Notes under the pieces: model-generated
The model's input: only the letters and a program-made list of their open reading frames with translations
Told to the model about the DNA's origin: nothing
The model's database searches: none
Shown here: piece after piece, positions 1 through 8,356 of the stretch
Layout: the number at the start of each line of letters is the position of its first letter
How positions within the stretch are numbered: position 1 is the first letter of the stretch
Translations under genes and position numbers: made by a program
Assembly: GCF_009831575.1 (NCBI RefSeq)
Contig: NZ_WUUT01000001.1
Span: 581,345-645,344, forward strand
DNA: 64,000 nucleotides
Direction of reading: 5' to 3'
Source of the DNA: Halovenus carboxidivorans
GTDB taxonomy: Archaea; Halobacteriota; Halobacteria; Halobacteriales; Haloarculaceae

Positions 1-246
1 GCCGATGTCCAACGCGGTGTAGTACGACTCCGAGGCCGCGTTCCGGTTGACATCGACCCGCTCGTCGAGCACGTCGATCTCCTCCAGGGGCACCGAGATC
101 TTCGAGTCCGTGACGATCATCAACCGCTGGTTCGTCAGGACGATCCGGCAGTTTTCCCACTCGGCGTCGGTCAACTCCCGACCCCCCTTGATCGCGTGGA
201 GATACTTGCCCTGCGTGTCCTCGATTTTCTTTTCCGTGTTACTCAT
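1..246 (-). CDS. CheF-like taxis protein, C-terminal part cut off by the window edge
   Basis: Only the first 82 codons are present; the frame stays open to base 1 on the minus strand. The N-terminus (MSNTEKKIEDTQGKYLHAIK) closely matches that of the complete downstream protein (MSEGEQKLVDTQGDYLYAVK), and the later stretch 'WENCRIVLTNQRL' matches its 'WRSCRIVITSERL', so this is a paralogue of the neighbouring CheF. CheF proteins link the chemotaxis machinery (CheY, CheD, CheC2) to the archaellum motor in haloarchaea. The ATG at 246 is chosen because similarity between the two paralogues begins there. The next gene lies 85 nt downstream on its upstream side in the same direction, so the two are tandem copies. 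The family call rests on similarity to the second copy and on recalled family features. Confidence 0.8.
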   Translation of the reverse strand, partial: MSNTEKKIEDTQGKYLHAIKGGRELTDAEWENCRIVLTNQRLMIVTDSKISVPLEEIDVLDERVDVNRNAASESYYTALDIG

Positions 247-331
247 GACGGCAGTGCTGTTGTCGTGGGTACGGCACAGGGGCAATTATAGGTTATGTCC
301 GGTTATCAGGGATTTCGCGCACAGCGAGGCA

Positions 332-1201
332 TTACTGTTCGTTCATCGCCTCGCTCGCCAGGTTGCGGCCCTTCGCGTTCAGCGTCACCTCGGTCCGCTC
401 CCGGACCTTGTCGACCGCGCCGGCGTCGAGCAGTTTCTGGTAAATCTCCTCGACTTCCTCGACGTCGGTCCCGACGAAATCCGCCATCTCGAACGGCGAG
501 ACGCCGGAGTACAGCGCCATCAACACCTGATTCTCCAGGTCGTCGAGTTCGTATTCGTCCTGGCGGCGGTCGATCGTGTTCCGCAACAGCGTAGCGAGCG
601 CCCGCGGGTGCCACTCGACGCCCGAAAAGTGTGTCTCGACGCTGCGGTCGTTCTCGTCGGTGTGTTCCACCTTGACGACTTCCCGTTGTTCCCCGGCGAC
701 CTGCTCGGTCGCGGTTTCGACCGTCCCGACGTCGTCAATCGAGAACGTGACGGTCTCGTTGTCCGGAAGCCCGAGGACGATGTCGTCGTCGTTCAGCCGG
801 AACCGGGCTTTCGACCACGACGCCTCCTCCTGGACGACCCCGCCGACGATGGCGGGATACTTCACCAGGATCACCTCGTCGTGTAGCGCCGCTCGACAGT
901 ACTCGGACTCGAAGTCGTCCAGTTCCTGCGTGTCGACGAGAATGACGTTGTTGCCGATCCGGAGCGCGGTCGCACCGGGGGCGTCCATCCCGTCGGGGAT
1001 CAGATCCTCGTCTTCCTTGGGGACGAGAATCTTCGCGTGGGGAATCGCCTGCTTGTTGGCGTTCGTCGACAGCACGAGCCGTTCGCTCGTGATGACGATC
1101 CGACAGGACCGCCACTGGGCGTCCGGTAACGGTTCGCCGTCCTTGACGGCGTAGAGATAATCGCCCTGCGTGTCGACGAGTTTCTGTTCCCCTTCGCTCA
1201 T
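332..1201 (-). CDS. cheF: taxis protein CheF
   Basis: This 289-residue acidic protein is the complete member of a tandem pair with the gene cut by the left edge. CheF (DUF439 family) is specific to archaea. It binds CheY and CheC/CheD-type proteins and carries the taxis signal to the archaellar switch in the cytoplasm. Visible features are an N-terminal PH-like beta-rich region with the paired motifs 'CRIVITSERLVL' and 'WSKARFRLNDDDIVL', and a C-terminal segment (about residues 205-285) with helix-turn-helix character ('LMALYSGVSPFEMADFVG'). The ATG at 1201 is chosen over a frame start 33 nt upstream because it aligns with the start of the paralogue. Other che or arl genes are not inside the window; they may lie beyond the left edge. 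Confidence 0.85.
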   Translation of the reverse strand: MSEGEQKLVDTQGDYLYAVKDGEPLPDAQWRSCRIVITSERLVLSTNANKQAIPHAKILVPKEDEDLIPDGMDAPGATALRIGNNVILVDTQELDDFESEYCRAALHDEVILVKYPAIVGGVVQEEASWSKARFRLNDDDIVLGLPDNETVTFSIDDVGTVETATEQVAGEQREVVKVEHTDENDRSVETHFSGVEWHPRALATLLRNTIDRRQDEYELDDLENQVLMALYSGVSPFEMADFVGTDVEEVEEIYQKLLDAGAVDKVRERTEVTLNAKGRNLASEAMNEQ

Positions 1202-1368
1202 GCGGTGTCTTCTGACGATAGCTAACGCGTCCACCTACATAACTCTCAACATCTCACAAAGCCTGTCTCGGAGGATTCACTCCCCGCGGAGAGCTCCACC
1301 CTCTCTCGCTCTCTTACACGTGGTCCAAGCCAGTTGCATTTTTCTGAGTGCGTGACCTACGTTTACTT

Positions 1369-1376
1369 GAGGTGAT
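1369..1376 (+). promoter_or_regulatory. strong Shine-Dalgarno site of the 1380 gene
   Basis: GAGGTGAT is complementary to the 3' end of archaeal 16S rRNA (anti-SD CACCUCC) and sits three bases before the ATG at 1380. Most genes here lack such a site, so it fixes this start. Confidence 0.7.
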
Positions 1377-1379
1377 ACC

Positions 1380-1667
1380 ATGGTCACCAGCCCGTGGATG
1401 CTCGCCACCACGGTCGGATTGATCGCGGTCCATGGAGTTCTCGCCTACTACGTGTATCGGCTTCAAACGAGGCTCTCGCCGGATCGATTCGAGGGCACTG
1501 ATCCGGATGAGCTGGTCCAGCCGGACGAGGGAGTCGCCGTCTGCCCCGAGTGTGGGGCCGCCAACGAACTCGGATACCGCTTCTGCCGGTCCTGCGTGGG
1601 TCCCCTCCCGGGTGCAGTGACGTTCCAGCGCGACTCCAGCAACCCGCTCGGCCGCTTCACGCAGTGA
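1380..1667 (+). CDS. small membrane protein with zinc ribbon
   Basis: A 95-residue protein with one N-terminal membrane helix (about residues 5-26) and a short C-terminal zinc ribbon, CPEC near residue 56 followed by CRSC near residue 69. It belongs to the many single-helix haloarchaeal proteins with a cytoplasmic treble-clef or rubredoxin-like knuckle. No reaction can be assigned. The start is supported by a good Shine-Dalgarno site. The gene is followed 55 nt later by pus10 in the same direction, but pus10 appears to have its own start region, so joint transcription is uncertain. Confidence 0.75.
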   Translation: MVTSPWMLATTVGLIAVHGVLAYYVYRLQTRLSPDRFEGTDPDELVQPDEGVAVCPECGAANELGYRFCRSCVGPLPGAVTFQRDSSNPLGRFTQ

Positions 1668-1722
1668 CGCCGCTCCGGAGTGCTCCGAAACTGAGTTACG
1701 GACCGGGGCCAACCCTCGGGTA

Positions 1723-3003
1723 ATGGACGTTCTTTCGCTTGCACGCCGCGCGCTGGAGACGGGACCGCTCTGTGATCCCTGTCTCGGCCGGCTTGTCGCC
1801 GACCGGAGTTTCGGGCTGACGAACCGCCAGCGGGGCCGCGGGCTCCGCACCGCCGTCGCGCTGGCCGAGGACGACGATTTCGAGGCCGGCGAGGACTGCT
1901 GGGTCTGTGAAAACGAGTGCGAACGGTACGACTGGTGGGCCAGACAGGCCGCGAGCGCCGTCCGCGGCTACCGGTTCGAGAGCTACCAGATCGGCACCCG
2001 AGTGCCGCCGCTGCTCGAAGAGAACGACCGACTGCTCCGCGAGGACGTGGGTCTCGACCCCGAGGCCGGCGAACTGCTCAAAAGCGAGTTCAACCGCGAG
2101 GTCGGCAAACGCTTCGGCGACCAGACCGGGGCCGAGGTCGATTTCGGCCGGCCCGACGTGCTCGTCCTCTGTGATCTCGCCACCGAAGAGGTCGAGGTAC
2201 AGGTCAACTCCGCGTTCGTCTACGGCCGGTACCGCAAGCTCGAACGCGATATTCCCCAGACAGAGTGGCCCTGCCGGGAGTGCAACGGCACCGGTATCAA
2301 CCGCGACGAACAGTGCTCGGGCTGTGACGGGACCGGCTATCGCTACGACGAGAGCGTCGAACAGCTCACCGTCCCGCCCGTCGAGGACGCGATGAACGGC
2401 GAGGACGGCACCTTCCACGGCGCGGGCCGAGAAGACGTGGACGCGAAGATGCTCGGCACCGGCCGGCCGTTCGTGATCGAGATCGACGAACCCCGAAAGC
2501 GGGATGTCGACACCGACGCGCTGGAGGAACAGATCAACGAGTTCGCTGATGGCAAGGTCGAAGTCGAGGGGCTTCGGCTTGCGACCCACGGGATGGTCGA
2601 ACGGGTCAAGGAACACGACGCGAGCAAGACCTACCGGATGAACGTGGAGTTTGCCGCTCCGGTCGAGCAGGCGGAGTTCGAGAGCGCGCTGGAGGCGCTC
2701 GACGGCGCGACAATCGAGCAGGACACGCCACAGCGCGTCTCCCACCGCCGCGCCGCGAAGACCCGCGTCCGCGAGGTTTACGATATCTCCGGCGAACTCG
2801 ACAGCGAGACGACCGCCACCGTCGAGGTCCACGGCGAGGGCGGACTGTACGTGAAAGAACTCGTCAGCAGTGACGAGGGCCGTACCGAACCGAGCCTCGC
2901 GGGCGAACTCGGCGTCGACGCGGAGGTGACGGCGCTGGACGTGCTCCGGGTCGAGGGCGAGGAGGAATCGTTCGAACACCCCGAGTTCTTCCGCGAGGAG
3001 TAA
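1723..3003 (+). CDS. pus10: tRNA pseudouridine(54/55) synthase Pus10
   Basis: A 426-residue cytoplasmic enzyme that makes pseudouridine 54 and 55 in the T-arm of tRNA, the archaeal route to modifications made by TruB in bacteria. The N-terminal zinc-binding part has CDPCLGRL (about residue 18) and CWVCENEC (about residue 65), and a second cysteine set, CREC...CSGC, lies near residues 185-203. The middle is THUMP-like. The catalytic-Asp motif reads GREDVDAKMLGTGRPF near residue 236. The length fits the family. An ATG opens the frame, and the preceding gene ends 55 nt before. The following gene runs in the same direction but encodes a secreted protein of unrelated role. Confidence 0.95.
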   Translation: MDVLSLARRALETGPLCDPCLGRLVADRSFGLTNRQRGRGLRTAVALAEDDDFEAGEDCWVCENECERYDWWARQAASAVRGYRFESYQIGTRVPPLLEENDRLLREDVGLDPEAGELLKSEFNREVGKRFGDQTGAEVDFGRPDVLVLCDLATEEVEVQVNSAFVYGRYRKLERDIPQTEWPCRECNGTGINRDEQCSGCDGTGYRYDESVEQLTVPPVEDAMNGEDGTFHGAGREDVDAKMLGTGRPFVIEIDEPRKRDVDTDALEEQINEFADGKVEVEGLRLATHGMVERVKEHDASKTYRMNVEFAAPVEQAEFESALEALDGATIEQDTPQRVSHRRAAKTRVREVYDISGELDSETTATVEVHGEGGLYVKELVSSDEGRTEPSLAGELGVDAEVTALDVLRVEGEEESFEHPEFFREE

Positions 3004-3039
3004 CTCCCCGGCGGCCATTACACCTATCTTACTCGGTGT

Positions 3040-5124
3040 GTGAGTGTGGCTGTGCGCAGTCGAGTTCTCCACGGCGCCGTCGTCGTTTTCGCACTCGCCG
3101 GATTGCTGACAGTCGGCGTCGGCGGCGCGGCCGCCTCACACGGGGACGATATCGAGGAGACAGAGATTGTCGAGGTACAGACGGTTTCTGACGACCCCGA
3201 GCAGGGGGTCGTCCGCGTCGAACTGCAGTATCACATCGGCTCGGAGGTGCTGGGTCTGCGGACCGGACTCCGGAACTCGGAGTACGAGGTCACCGGCGTG
3301 GACGGGTTCGAGGCCATCGACGAGGGGAGATACGAGTGGGACGGACAGACGACCGACCCCACGATCGACGTTCGGGTCCCGATCAACGAGACCTCGTCTG
3401 GCGCCTACGACTACGTCGACGCAGGCGAGTGGCTGATCACCGACCGTCCGGTGCTGACCAGACTGGGCTGGCGTCCATCGCTGGAAGCCGAGGGCGAGAT
3501 CGAAGTCCGCCAACCCACGGCCGCGGGAGAGGAAGGAGTTGCGGCCGATGGGATGGTCTACCTCGGCGGGTACGAACGTTACAGTTTCAGCGCCGCCGGC
3601 GAACAGTTCGATCTCGTGATCTCCGAGGCGGCCGATCCGGCGTGGTCGCCCGCGGAGATCGGTGCTCGACTGGTCACCGCCTCCCGGCGGTTCGATGTCG
3701 GCGCCAGATCCGACCGACTGACGGTCTTCGCCGTGACCGATCCGCTCCGACGCGGCGGACTCGCAACCGGAACGAACGCCGCGGTCTGGGTCCACGAGGC
3801 GGGACTGACGGCCCCGCAGACGACGCTGTTTCACGAGTACGTCCACAGCAGACAGGCCTACAACCGCACCGACGCCGTCGAGTGGACAATCGAGGGTAGC
3901 GCCGACTACTTCGGTGCGCTGCTCGCCCTGAAGAACGGCAGTATCGAGTACCACCGCTTCTATCGCCTGCTCGACCGCGGCAACAGCTACGACGACGTGG
4001 TTCTCGCCGACGCCGACACCTGGGAGGGCACCGCCGCGCACTACGAACTCGGCTCGCTCGTTCTCGCCGCGATGGACGAGCGTCTCAGGGCGGCGGGCGC
4101 GAGTTACGCCGCCGTCCTCCGGGCGAAAAACGAGGCCGACGGCCAGATCACCGGCAACAGGTTCGCGTCGCTGGCCGCCGAGTTCGACAGCGGGATGGAC
4201 GCCTTCTTCGACCGCTACGTCCGGTCGAGGCCCCCGGAGATCTCCGTCCCCGACCCGACGGTCTACGACGGGCCGAACGACGGGGCGGCACTCGACGTTC
4301 GCGTTCCGGAGTTCGATCTCGACCCGGGCGAGAGGGAACCCGTGACAGTCACACTCGCGAACACCGGCACGGAGACCAGCCTCGCCCCGCAGATTTCAGT
4401 CAATACCTCCGGGAACGTCACCGTCGAACTCATCGACTCCGACGGCTCCGTCGTCACCGACACCGACGAGGGCTGGGTGTTCGACCACCTCCCGGCGGGT
4501 GAGGCCTACGATCTCACGTTCACCGTCGAGGCCAACCGCACCGATGGCGAACAGATCGCCGTCTCCGCGGGCGACCTGAGCAATCAGCGGGCGGCGACCA
4601 GCGTGACGCTGGACTCCAGCGACCCCCTCGGCGTGACACTCTCCCTCCCGGCCGAGGCGACCGCGGGCGAGCAGATCAACGCCACGGCGACGACGACGCC
4701 CGAGGAGGCGTCGATCACCCGCTACTCGTTCAGCGTCACCGGTCCCGGTACGCAGGTGACCGCCGACAGTTCCGGACAGGCGGCGACGTTCACTCCCGAG
4801 GAGGCCGGCACGTACACCGTCTCCGTCACGGCGACTGCCGCCGACGGCCGAACCGCAACGACCGAGGAGACCGTCGACGTGTCGCCGGTCCCGTCGGACG
4901 ATACCAGCGAGGAGACGGACGACACCGACGGGAGCGACGGCGATGGTACAGACGGAGACAGCACCGGGGAGGGCGAGACGACCGACGGCGACGATACCAG
5001 TTCGTCCGACGGAACCGACGCACCCGATCAGGGGGGGTCCGACGGCTTCGGTGACGGCTTCGGTCCGGCCGTCGGCGTCGGGGCTCTCCTCGCGTTGTCG
5101 CTTCTCGCTCGCCGCGCTCACTGA
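3040..5124 (+). CDS. secreted HExxH metallopeptidase-like protein with C-terminal membrane anchor
   Basis: A 694-residue exported protein. Residues 1-33 form a Sec-type signal peptide ending near AAASHG. Around residue 266 is HEYVHSRQ, an HExxH zinc motif, followed about 18 residues later by [10 protein letters not shown], the WxxEGxAxY pattern of gluzincin peptidases, whose Glu is the third zinc ligand. Residues 420-600 look like two beta-sandwich (CARDB- and PKD-like) domains. A Thr/Asp/Ser/Gly-rich linker (about 610-670) then leads to a hydrophobic helix and Arg-Arg tail. The tail resembles the haloarchaeal sorting signal cleaved by archaeosortase, but reads GFGPAVGV rather than PGF. The GTG at 3040 is the first start before the signal peptide; GTGs at 3046 and 3052 are also possible. 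The stop overlaps the convergent neighbour by 7 nt. Confidence 0.8.
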   Translation: MSVAVRSRVLHGAVVVFALAGLLTVGVGGAAASHGDDIEETEIVEVQTVSDDPEQGVVRVELQYHIGSEVLGLRTGLRNSEYEVTGVDGFEAIDEGRYEWDGQTTDPTIDVRVPINETSSGAYDYVDAGEWLITDRPVLTRLGWRPSLEAEGEIEVRQPTAAGEEGVAADGMVYLGGYERYSFSAAGEQFDLVISEAADPAWSPAEIGARLVTASRRFDVGARSDRLTVFAVTDPLRRGGLATGTNAAVWVHEAGLTAPQTTLFHEYVHSRQAYNRTDAVEWTIEGSADYFGALLALKNGSIEYHRFYRLLDRGNSYDDVVLADADTWEGTAAHYELGSLVLAAMDERLRAAGASYAAVLRAKNEADGQITGNRFASLAAEFDSGMDAFFDRYVRSRPPEISVPDPTVYDGPNDGAALDVRVPEFDLDPGEREPVTVTLANTGTETSLAPQISVNTSGNVTVELIDSDGSVVTDTDEGWVFDHLPAGEAYDLTFTVEANRTDGEQIAVSAGDLSNQRAATSVTLDSSDPLGVTLSLPAEATAGEQINATATTTPEEASITRYSFSVTGPGTQVTADSSGQAATFTPEEAGTYTVSVTATAADGRTATTEETVDVSPVPSDDTSEETDDTDGSDGDGTDGDSTGEGETTDGDDTSSSDGTDAPDQGGSDGFGDGFGPAVGVGALLALSLLARRAH

Positions 5125-5558
5125 CTGACCTGCGTCTCGCCGTCCAGCGGTCCGTGTGCGTTCTCGACCGCGTCGAGCAACTCCGCTCTCGACGGCGCGA
5201 CGAACAGGTGGGTCTGACAGTCACAGTCCGAGCAACCGAATCCAGCCATCGCCGGTCTCTCAAGCGCCGCGGCGACGGCACACTCACCGTCGACACCGCT
5301 GGTTCGGACCACGCTGTCGAGACGGCTCCGTTCGTGGCCGAGCAGGTAGTCGATGTGCCAGTGTCGCGTCTCCCGGCGGCCGTCGGCGAGTTCGCGGTGG
5401 CGCTCGATCCGCGAGAAGCCGCCGCTACCGAGCGCGCTGCCGACGTAACCGTACCAGCCTGCCTCGAAGCCCTGGCGTCCGAGAGCACCGACCTCCACCT
5501 CGACCGGTTCGGTCAGTTCGATACAGAGCGTGTAGGTACCGCCAGCCTGGTCGCTCAT
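5118..5558 (-). CDS. DUF123 / GIY-YIG-like protein
   Basis: A 146-residue protein of the archaeal DUF123 family, related to the GIY-YIG nuclease fold. The N-terminal half carries the variant '[11 protein letters not shown]' in place of GIY...YIG, and '[10 protein letters not shown]' follows near residue 70. A cysteine cluster, GFGCSDCDC, near residue 110 is typical of the family. Members are thought to act in DNA repair, but activity is not established. The ATG at 5558 is preferred to a GTG one codon upstream. The gene is convergent with the secreted protease and shares 7 nt with its end, so the two mRNAs must overlap. Confidence 0.8.
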   Translation of the reverse strand: MSDQAGGTYTLCIELTEPVEVEVGALGRQGFEAGWYGYVGSALGSGGFSRIERHRELADGRRETRHWHIDYLLGHERSRLDSVVRTSGVDGECAVAAALERPAMAGFGCSDCDCQTHLFVAPSRAELLDAVENAHGPLDGETQVSQ

Positions 5559-5606
5559 CACCGGCAGTTCCGGACAGACTCACTTAGCGCTGACGAGGGC
5601 GGCGAA

Positions 5607-6449
5607 TCAGCCGAACTTCCCGGTGATGTAATCCTCGACGCGCTGGTGTTCGGGGTTCTCGAAAATCTTCTGGGTGTGGTCGTACTCGACCAGTTCGCCG
5701 CCGGTCAGGAAGACGGCGGTCATGTCCGAGATTCGGGCGGCCTGCTGCATGTTGTGGGTGACGACGACGACGGTGTAATCCTTGGCGAGGTCTTCGATCA
5801 GATCCTCGATTTTCGAGGTGGCGACCGGATCGAGCGCCGAGGCCGGCTCGTCCATCAGGATCACCTCCGGGTCGGGGGCAATCGCGCGAGCGATACAGAG
5901 TCGCTGTTGCTGACCGCCCGACAGGTCAAGTCCGGAGGTGTGTAGCTGATCTTTGACCTCGTCCCACAGCGCCGCGCGCCGCAGGGCGTCTTCGACCTGC
6001 TCGTCGAGATTTTCGACCTTGTCCTGGACGCGCAGGCCGTACGCGACGTTGTCGTAGATGCTCTTCGGGAAGGGGTTGGGTTCCTGAAAGACCATCCCGA
6101 CTGTCCGCCGAAGCGCGACCGGGTCGACGTCCTCGTCGTAGAGGTTCTTGCCCCGGAAGTACAGATTACCCTCGACTCGCGCGCTGGTGATCAGGTCGTT
6201 CATCCGGTTGACACACCGCAGAAACGTCGATTTCCCACAGCCCGAGGGCCCGATCAGCGCGGTCACCTGCTGCTCGGGAATCGGGAGGTTGATGTCGTTA
6301 AGCGCCTGCTCGTCGCCGTAGAACACGTCCAGATTCTCCGCCTCGATGATCGTCTCGCCGAGCGACTCCACCCCGGTATCTTCCGGCACCGTCGTCTGTG
6401 GCTGTCTGATCGATTCGCCTGTCTCCGTGGTTTCGTTCTGGAAGCTCAT
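5607..6449 (-). CDS. pstB: phosphate ABC transporter ATP-binding protein PstB
   Basis: A 280-residue ABC ATPase that energises high-affinity phosphate import. Walker A is GPSGCGKST (about residue 67), the signature LSGGQQQRL (about 175), Walker B VILMDEP (about 195), and the H-loop Thr-His-Asn (about 232). The sequence '[12 protein letters not shown]' after Walker A is characteristic of PstB rather than other ABC ATPases. The N-terminus has a roughly 35-residue extension before the ABC core, common in haloarchaea. It is an orphan here: pstS, pstC, pstA and phoU are absent on both sides, and the upstream neighbour is an unrelated membrane protein. A 275-bp AT-rich gap precedes it, so it probably has its own regulated promoter. 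Confidence 0.93.
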   Translation of the reverse strand: MSFQNETTETGESIRQPQTTVPEDTGVESLGETIIEAENLDVFYGDEQALNDINLPIPEQQVTALIGPSGCGKSTFLRCVNRMNDLITSARVEGNLYFRGKNLYDEDVDPVALRRTVGMVFQEPNPFPKSIYDNVAYGLRVQDKVENLDEQVEDALRRAALWDEVKDQLHTSGLDLSGGQQQRLCIARAIAPDPEVILMDEPASALDPVATSKIEDLIEDLAKDYTVVVVTHNMQQAARISDMTAVFLTGGELVEYDHTQKIFENPEHQRVEDYITGKFG

Positions 6450-6600
6450 AGTTCAGGGTTGCCCGTGCTCGACCGTGGTTCCCGACCGCTGTGGCGCCGA
6501 CGGTCTGGCCCCCGTGGCAGTCGTCGAACCACACAGCAGGTCGAAACGCCGGACCGGCCGCGAGCGGACGGTCGATGGCCGTGCAGAGCCACTGGCGTGG

Positions 6601-6720
6601 TATCTGCACGTGTTTCCATTATCACTCCCTACCAGTGAGTCACATAAATACCGTGCTATTAATCATATAGAGCACCCGGGAGGGGAATATAGACATATAT
6701 AGGAACTGTCGACGACCCGA
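6601..6720 (-). promoter_or_regulatory. AT-rich promoter region upstream of pstB
   Basis: This stretch is far more AT-rich than its surroundings. On the minus strand TATTTATG (6642-6649) is a good TATA-box candidate about 195 nt before the pstB start, giving a long leader. A dyad with perfect 5-bp ends, GTGCT (6653-6657) and AGCAC (6671-6675), lies just upstream of that box, a suitable place for a phosphate-responsive regulator. The function is inferred from position only. Confidence 0.4.
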
Positions 6721-6724
6721 CTGG

Positions 6725-7384
6725 TTAGCTTCCCGAGACCTCCTCGTCACCGCGGTTTCTGAGCTGTCGGGCCCCGGGGAGGCGAGCGACGATGCTGGTC
6801 ACCCAGCCGAGTTTGAACAGGCCGAACTGCGAGAGCACGCCGAGAGCGAACAGGCCGAGAAAGACCGGTGCCATCGGCTCGAAGATCAGCGGGTCGACCG
6901 TCAGTTCGCTCTGTGCCGTCCGCAGCCCGCTGATCGTGAGTTGTCGCGAGACCAACGCTGCGCCCATCGCGGAGGTGATGAAGACCATCATCGTCTTCGT
7001 CAGGAACGAGCCGAGCACCGCGGCGGCCAGTCCGACGCCGAGTGCCGTGCCGACGGCCGCGATGGTCCCCGTGTTTCCGAGCGCCGGTGCGATAGCGATC
7101 ATGCCGAAGTACGCACCGACGACGAAACTGATCGCGGCGACGGCCAGCGATAGGAGGAGATAGGTCACCAGCACCCCTCCGATTGCACCGACCGGAATCG
7201 CCACCAGCGACGCCAGCGCCCCTTCCAGACCGACGACACCGCCGATTGTCGGTGCGATCAGATAGCCGGCCCCCGCGCCGACTGCGGCGCCGAGCAGTCC
7301 GACACCGTACACCGAGAGTACGGCGCCGAAAAACAACAGTATGGCCCCGCCTACGACGAACGCGATGTCGAGTAGTTCTACCAT
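6725..7384 (-). CDS. DUF4203-like multi-pass membrane protein
   Basis: A 219-residue protein that is almost wholly hydrophobic, with about seven Gly/Ala-rich membrane helices between residues 8 and 190 and a short charged tail (RQLRNRGDEEVSGS). The pattern of small-residue helices resembles the TMEM198/DUF4203 family. Its role is unknown. It is transcribed towards pstB but is separated from it by 275 bp containing what looks like a separate promoter, so a shared function with phosphate import is not supported. The ATG at 7384 is the only sensible start before the first helix. Confidence 0.75.
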   Translation of the reverse strand: MVELLDIAFVVGGAILLFFGAVLSVYGVGLLGAAVGAGAGYLIAPTIGGVVGLEGALASLVAIPVGAIGGVLVTYLLLSLAVAAISFVVGAYFGMIAIAPALGNTGTIAAVGTALGVGLAAAVLGSFLTKTMMVFITSAMGAALVSRQLTISGLRTAQSELTVDPLIFEPMAPVFLGLFALGVLSQFGLFKLGWVTSIVARLPGARQLRNRGDEEVSGS

Positions 7385-7434
7385 ACTCCCTGTTCCAAAC
7401 GAGGCGGAAAAACCTTTGTGTCTCTCGGGGTCGC

Positions 7435-8343
7435 CTACAACTGTTCGGCGGCGTCGCGTTCGATCAACAGCGAGGCGTTGGTCTCGGGCAGTGTCACGAT
7501 GTCGTCCCGTTCGAGGTCGTAATCCCGCTCGTCCACGCCGACGAAGGTTCCGACGTCGTCGGTGATTCTGACCGTCTGTCGCTCGACGCTCGGCTGTGAC
7601 GTGTCGGCGGGGCCGGAAGCGGGTTCGCCGCTCTCCTCCACTGTCGGCTGTCCCCCGTCGTTTCTGAGCGCGTCTCCAGTCCGTGCGGGCGACGCCGGTT
7701 CGGGGCCGGAACTGTCCGGCTGACCGCCGCTCTGCGGGCCGCCGCTGTCGACCGTCCGTGGCTCCGTCGGTGGCTGGTCACCGCTGGTCGACGGGTGGTC
7801 TGGCTCCGGCCCGCTGCCGCTCGTCGACTGTGGCTCTGTCGGCCCCGAGACCCCCCCAGGACTCGGGTCGGCGTCCTCTCCGGCGCCCATCAGATCGGCG
7901 GCCGAGACGTCCGGCTCCGGCGCCGCTGTCTTCTCGGCTGTCTCGCTCGCCGGCTCCTCCCCGTCGAGCACCGCCAGCACGTGCTGCCGGTTCGATTTGA
8001 TGTCTTCGACCAGCGTCTCGAACAGCCGCTGTTCTTCTTTGGTCATCCCGTCGGCCTCGGCCGGCAGGTCCGCCGCCGCGAAGGAGGCGGCTTTGACGAT
8101 TTTCCCGACCCGTTTCTCGTAGATGGCCTCGACGGTCTGCTCCGCGGTCTTGATCTCGTCGGTGAGTTGGCTGACCTCGGGCGAGTCGAACGGGTCGTCG
8201 GCGCGCTCGGCCGCGCGGTCGCGCTCGGTCTGTAGCTGCTGGATGAACTCCCCGGCGTCCGCGTAGAAGCTCTCGCGTAGCTGTTGGAGCTTGTCGGTCT
8301 GGCGCTCGCGGTCGCGCGCGGCCTGTAGTTCCTCCAGGTTCAT
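7435..8343 (-). CDS. DNA replication complex GINS protein (Gins51 type)
   Basis: A 302-residue subunit of the GINS complex, which with Cdc45/RecJ and MCM forms the archaeal replicative helicase. The N-terminal helical A-domain (about 1-130, beginning MNLEELQAARDRERQTDKL) and the short C-terminal B-domain (about 245-302, 'TDDVGTFVGVDERDYDLE') are separated by a long disordered linker rich in Pro, Ser, Gly, Asp and Glu (about 135-240), as known for haloarchaeal GINS. The ATG at 8343 is chosen over an earlier in-frame codon because the family starts with this motif and because it leaves the priS stop 13 nt upstream. The priS-gins pair is a conserved haloarchaeal operon. Confidence 0.9.
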   Translation of the reverse strand: MNLEELQAARDRERQTDKLQQLRESFYADAGEFIQQLQTERDRAAERADDPFDSPEVSQLTDEIKTAEQTVEAIYEKRVGKIVKAASFAAADLPAEADGMTKEEQRLFETLVEDIKSNRQHVLAVLDGEEPASETAEKTAAPEPDVSAADLMGAGEDADPSPGGVSGPTEPQSTSGSGPEPDHPSTSGDQPPTEPRTVDSGGPQSGGQPDSSGPEPASPARTGDALRNDGGQPTVEESGEPASGPADTSQPSVERQTVRITDDVGTFVGVDERDYDLERDDIVTLPETNASLLIERDAAEQL

Positions 8344-8356
8344 GCCTGCCCTCGGT

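Noticed and set aside
6298-6609. Possible remnant of pstA upstream of pstB
   Set aside because: The frame overlaps pstB and shows no membrane helices or permease motif.
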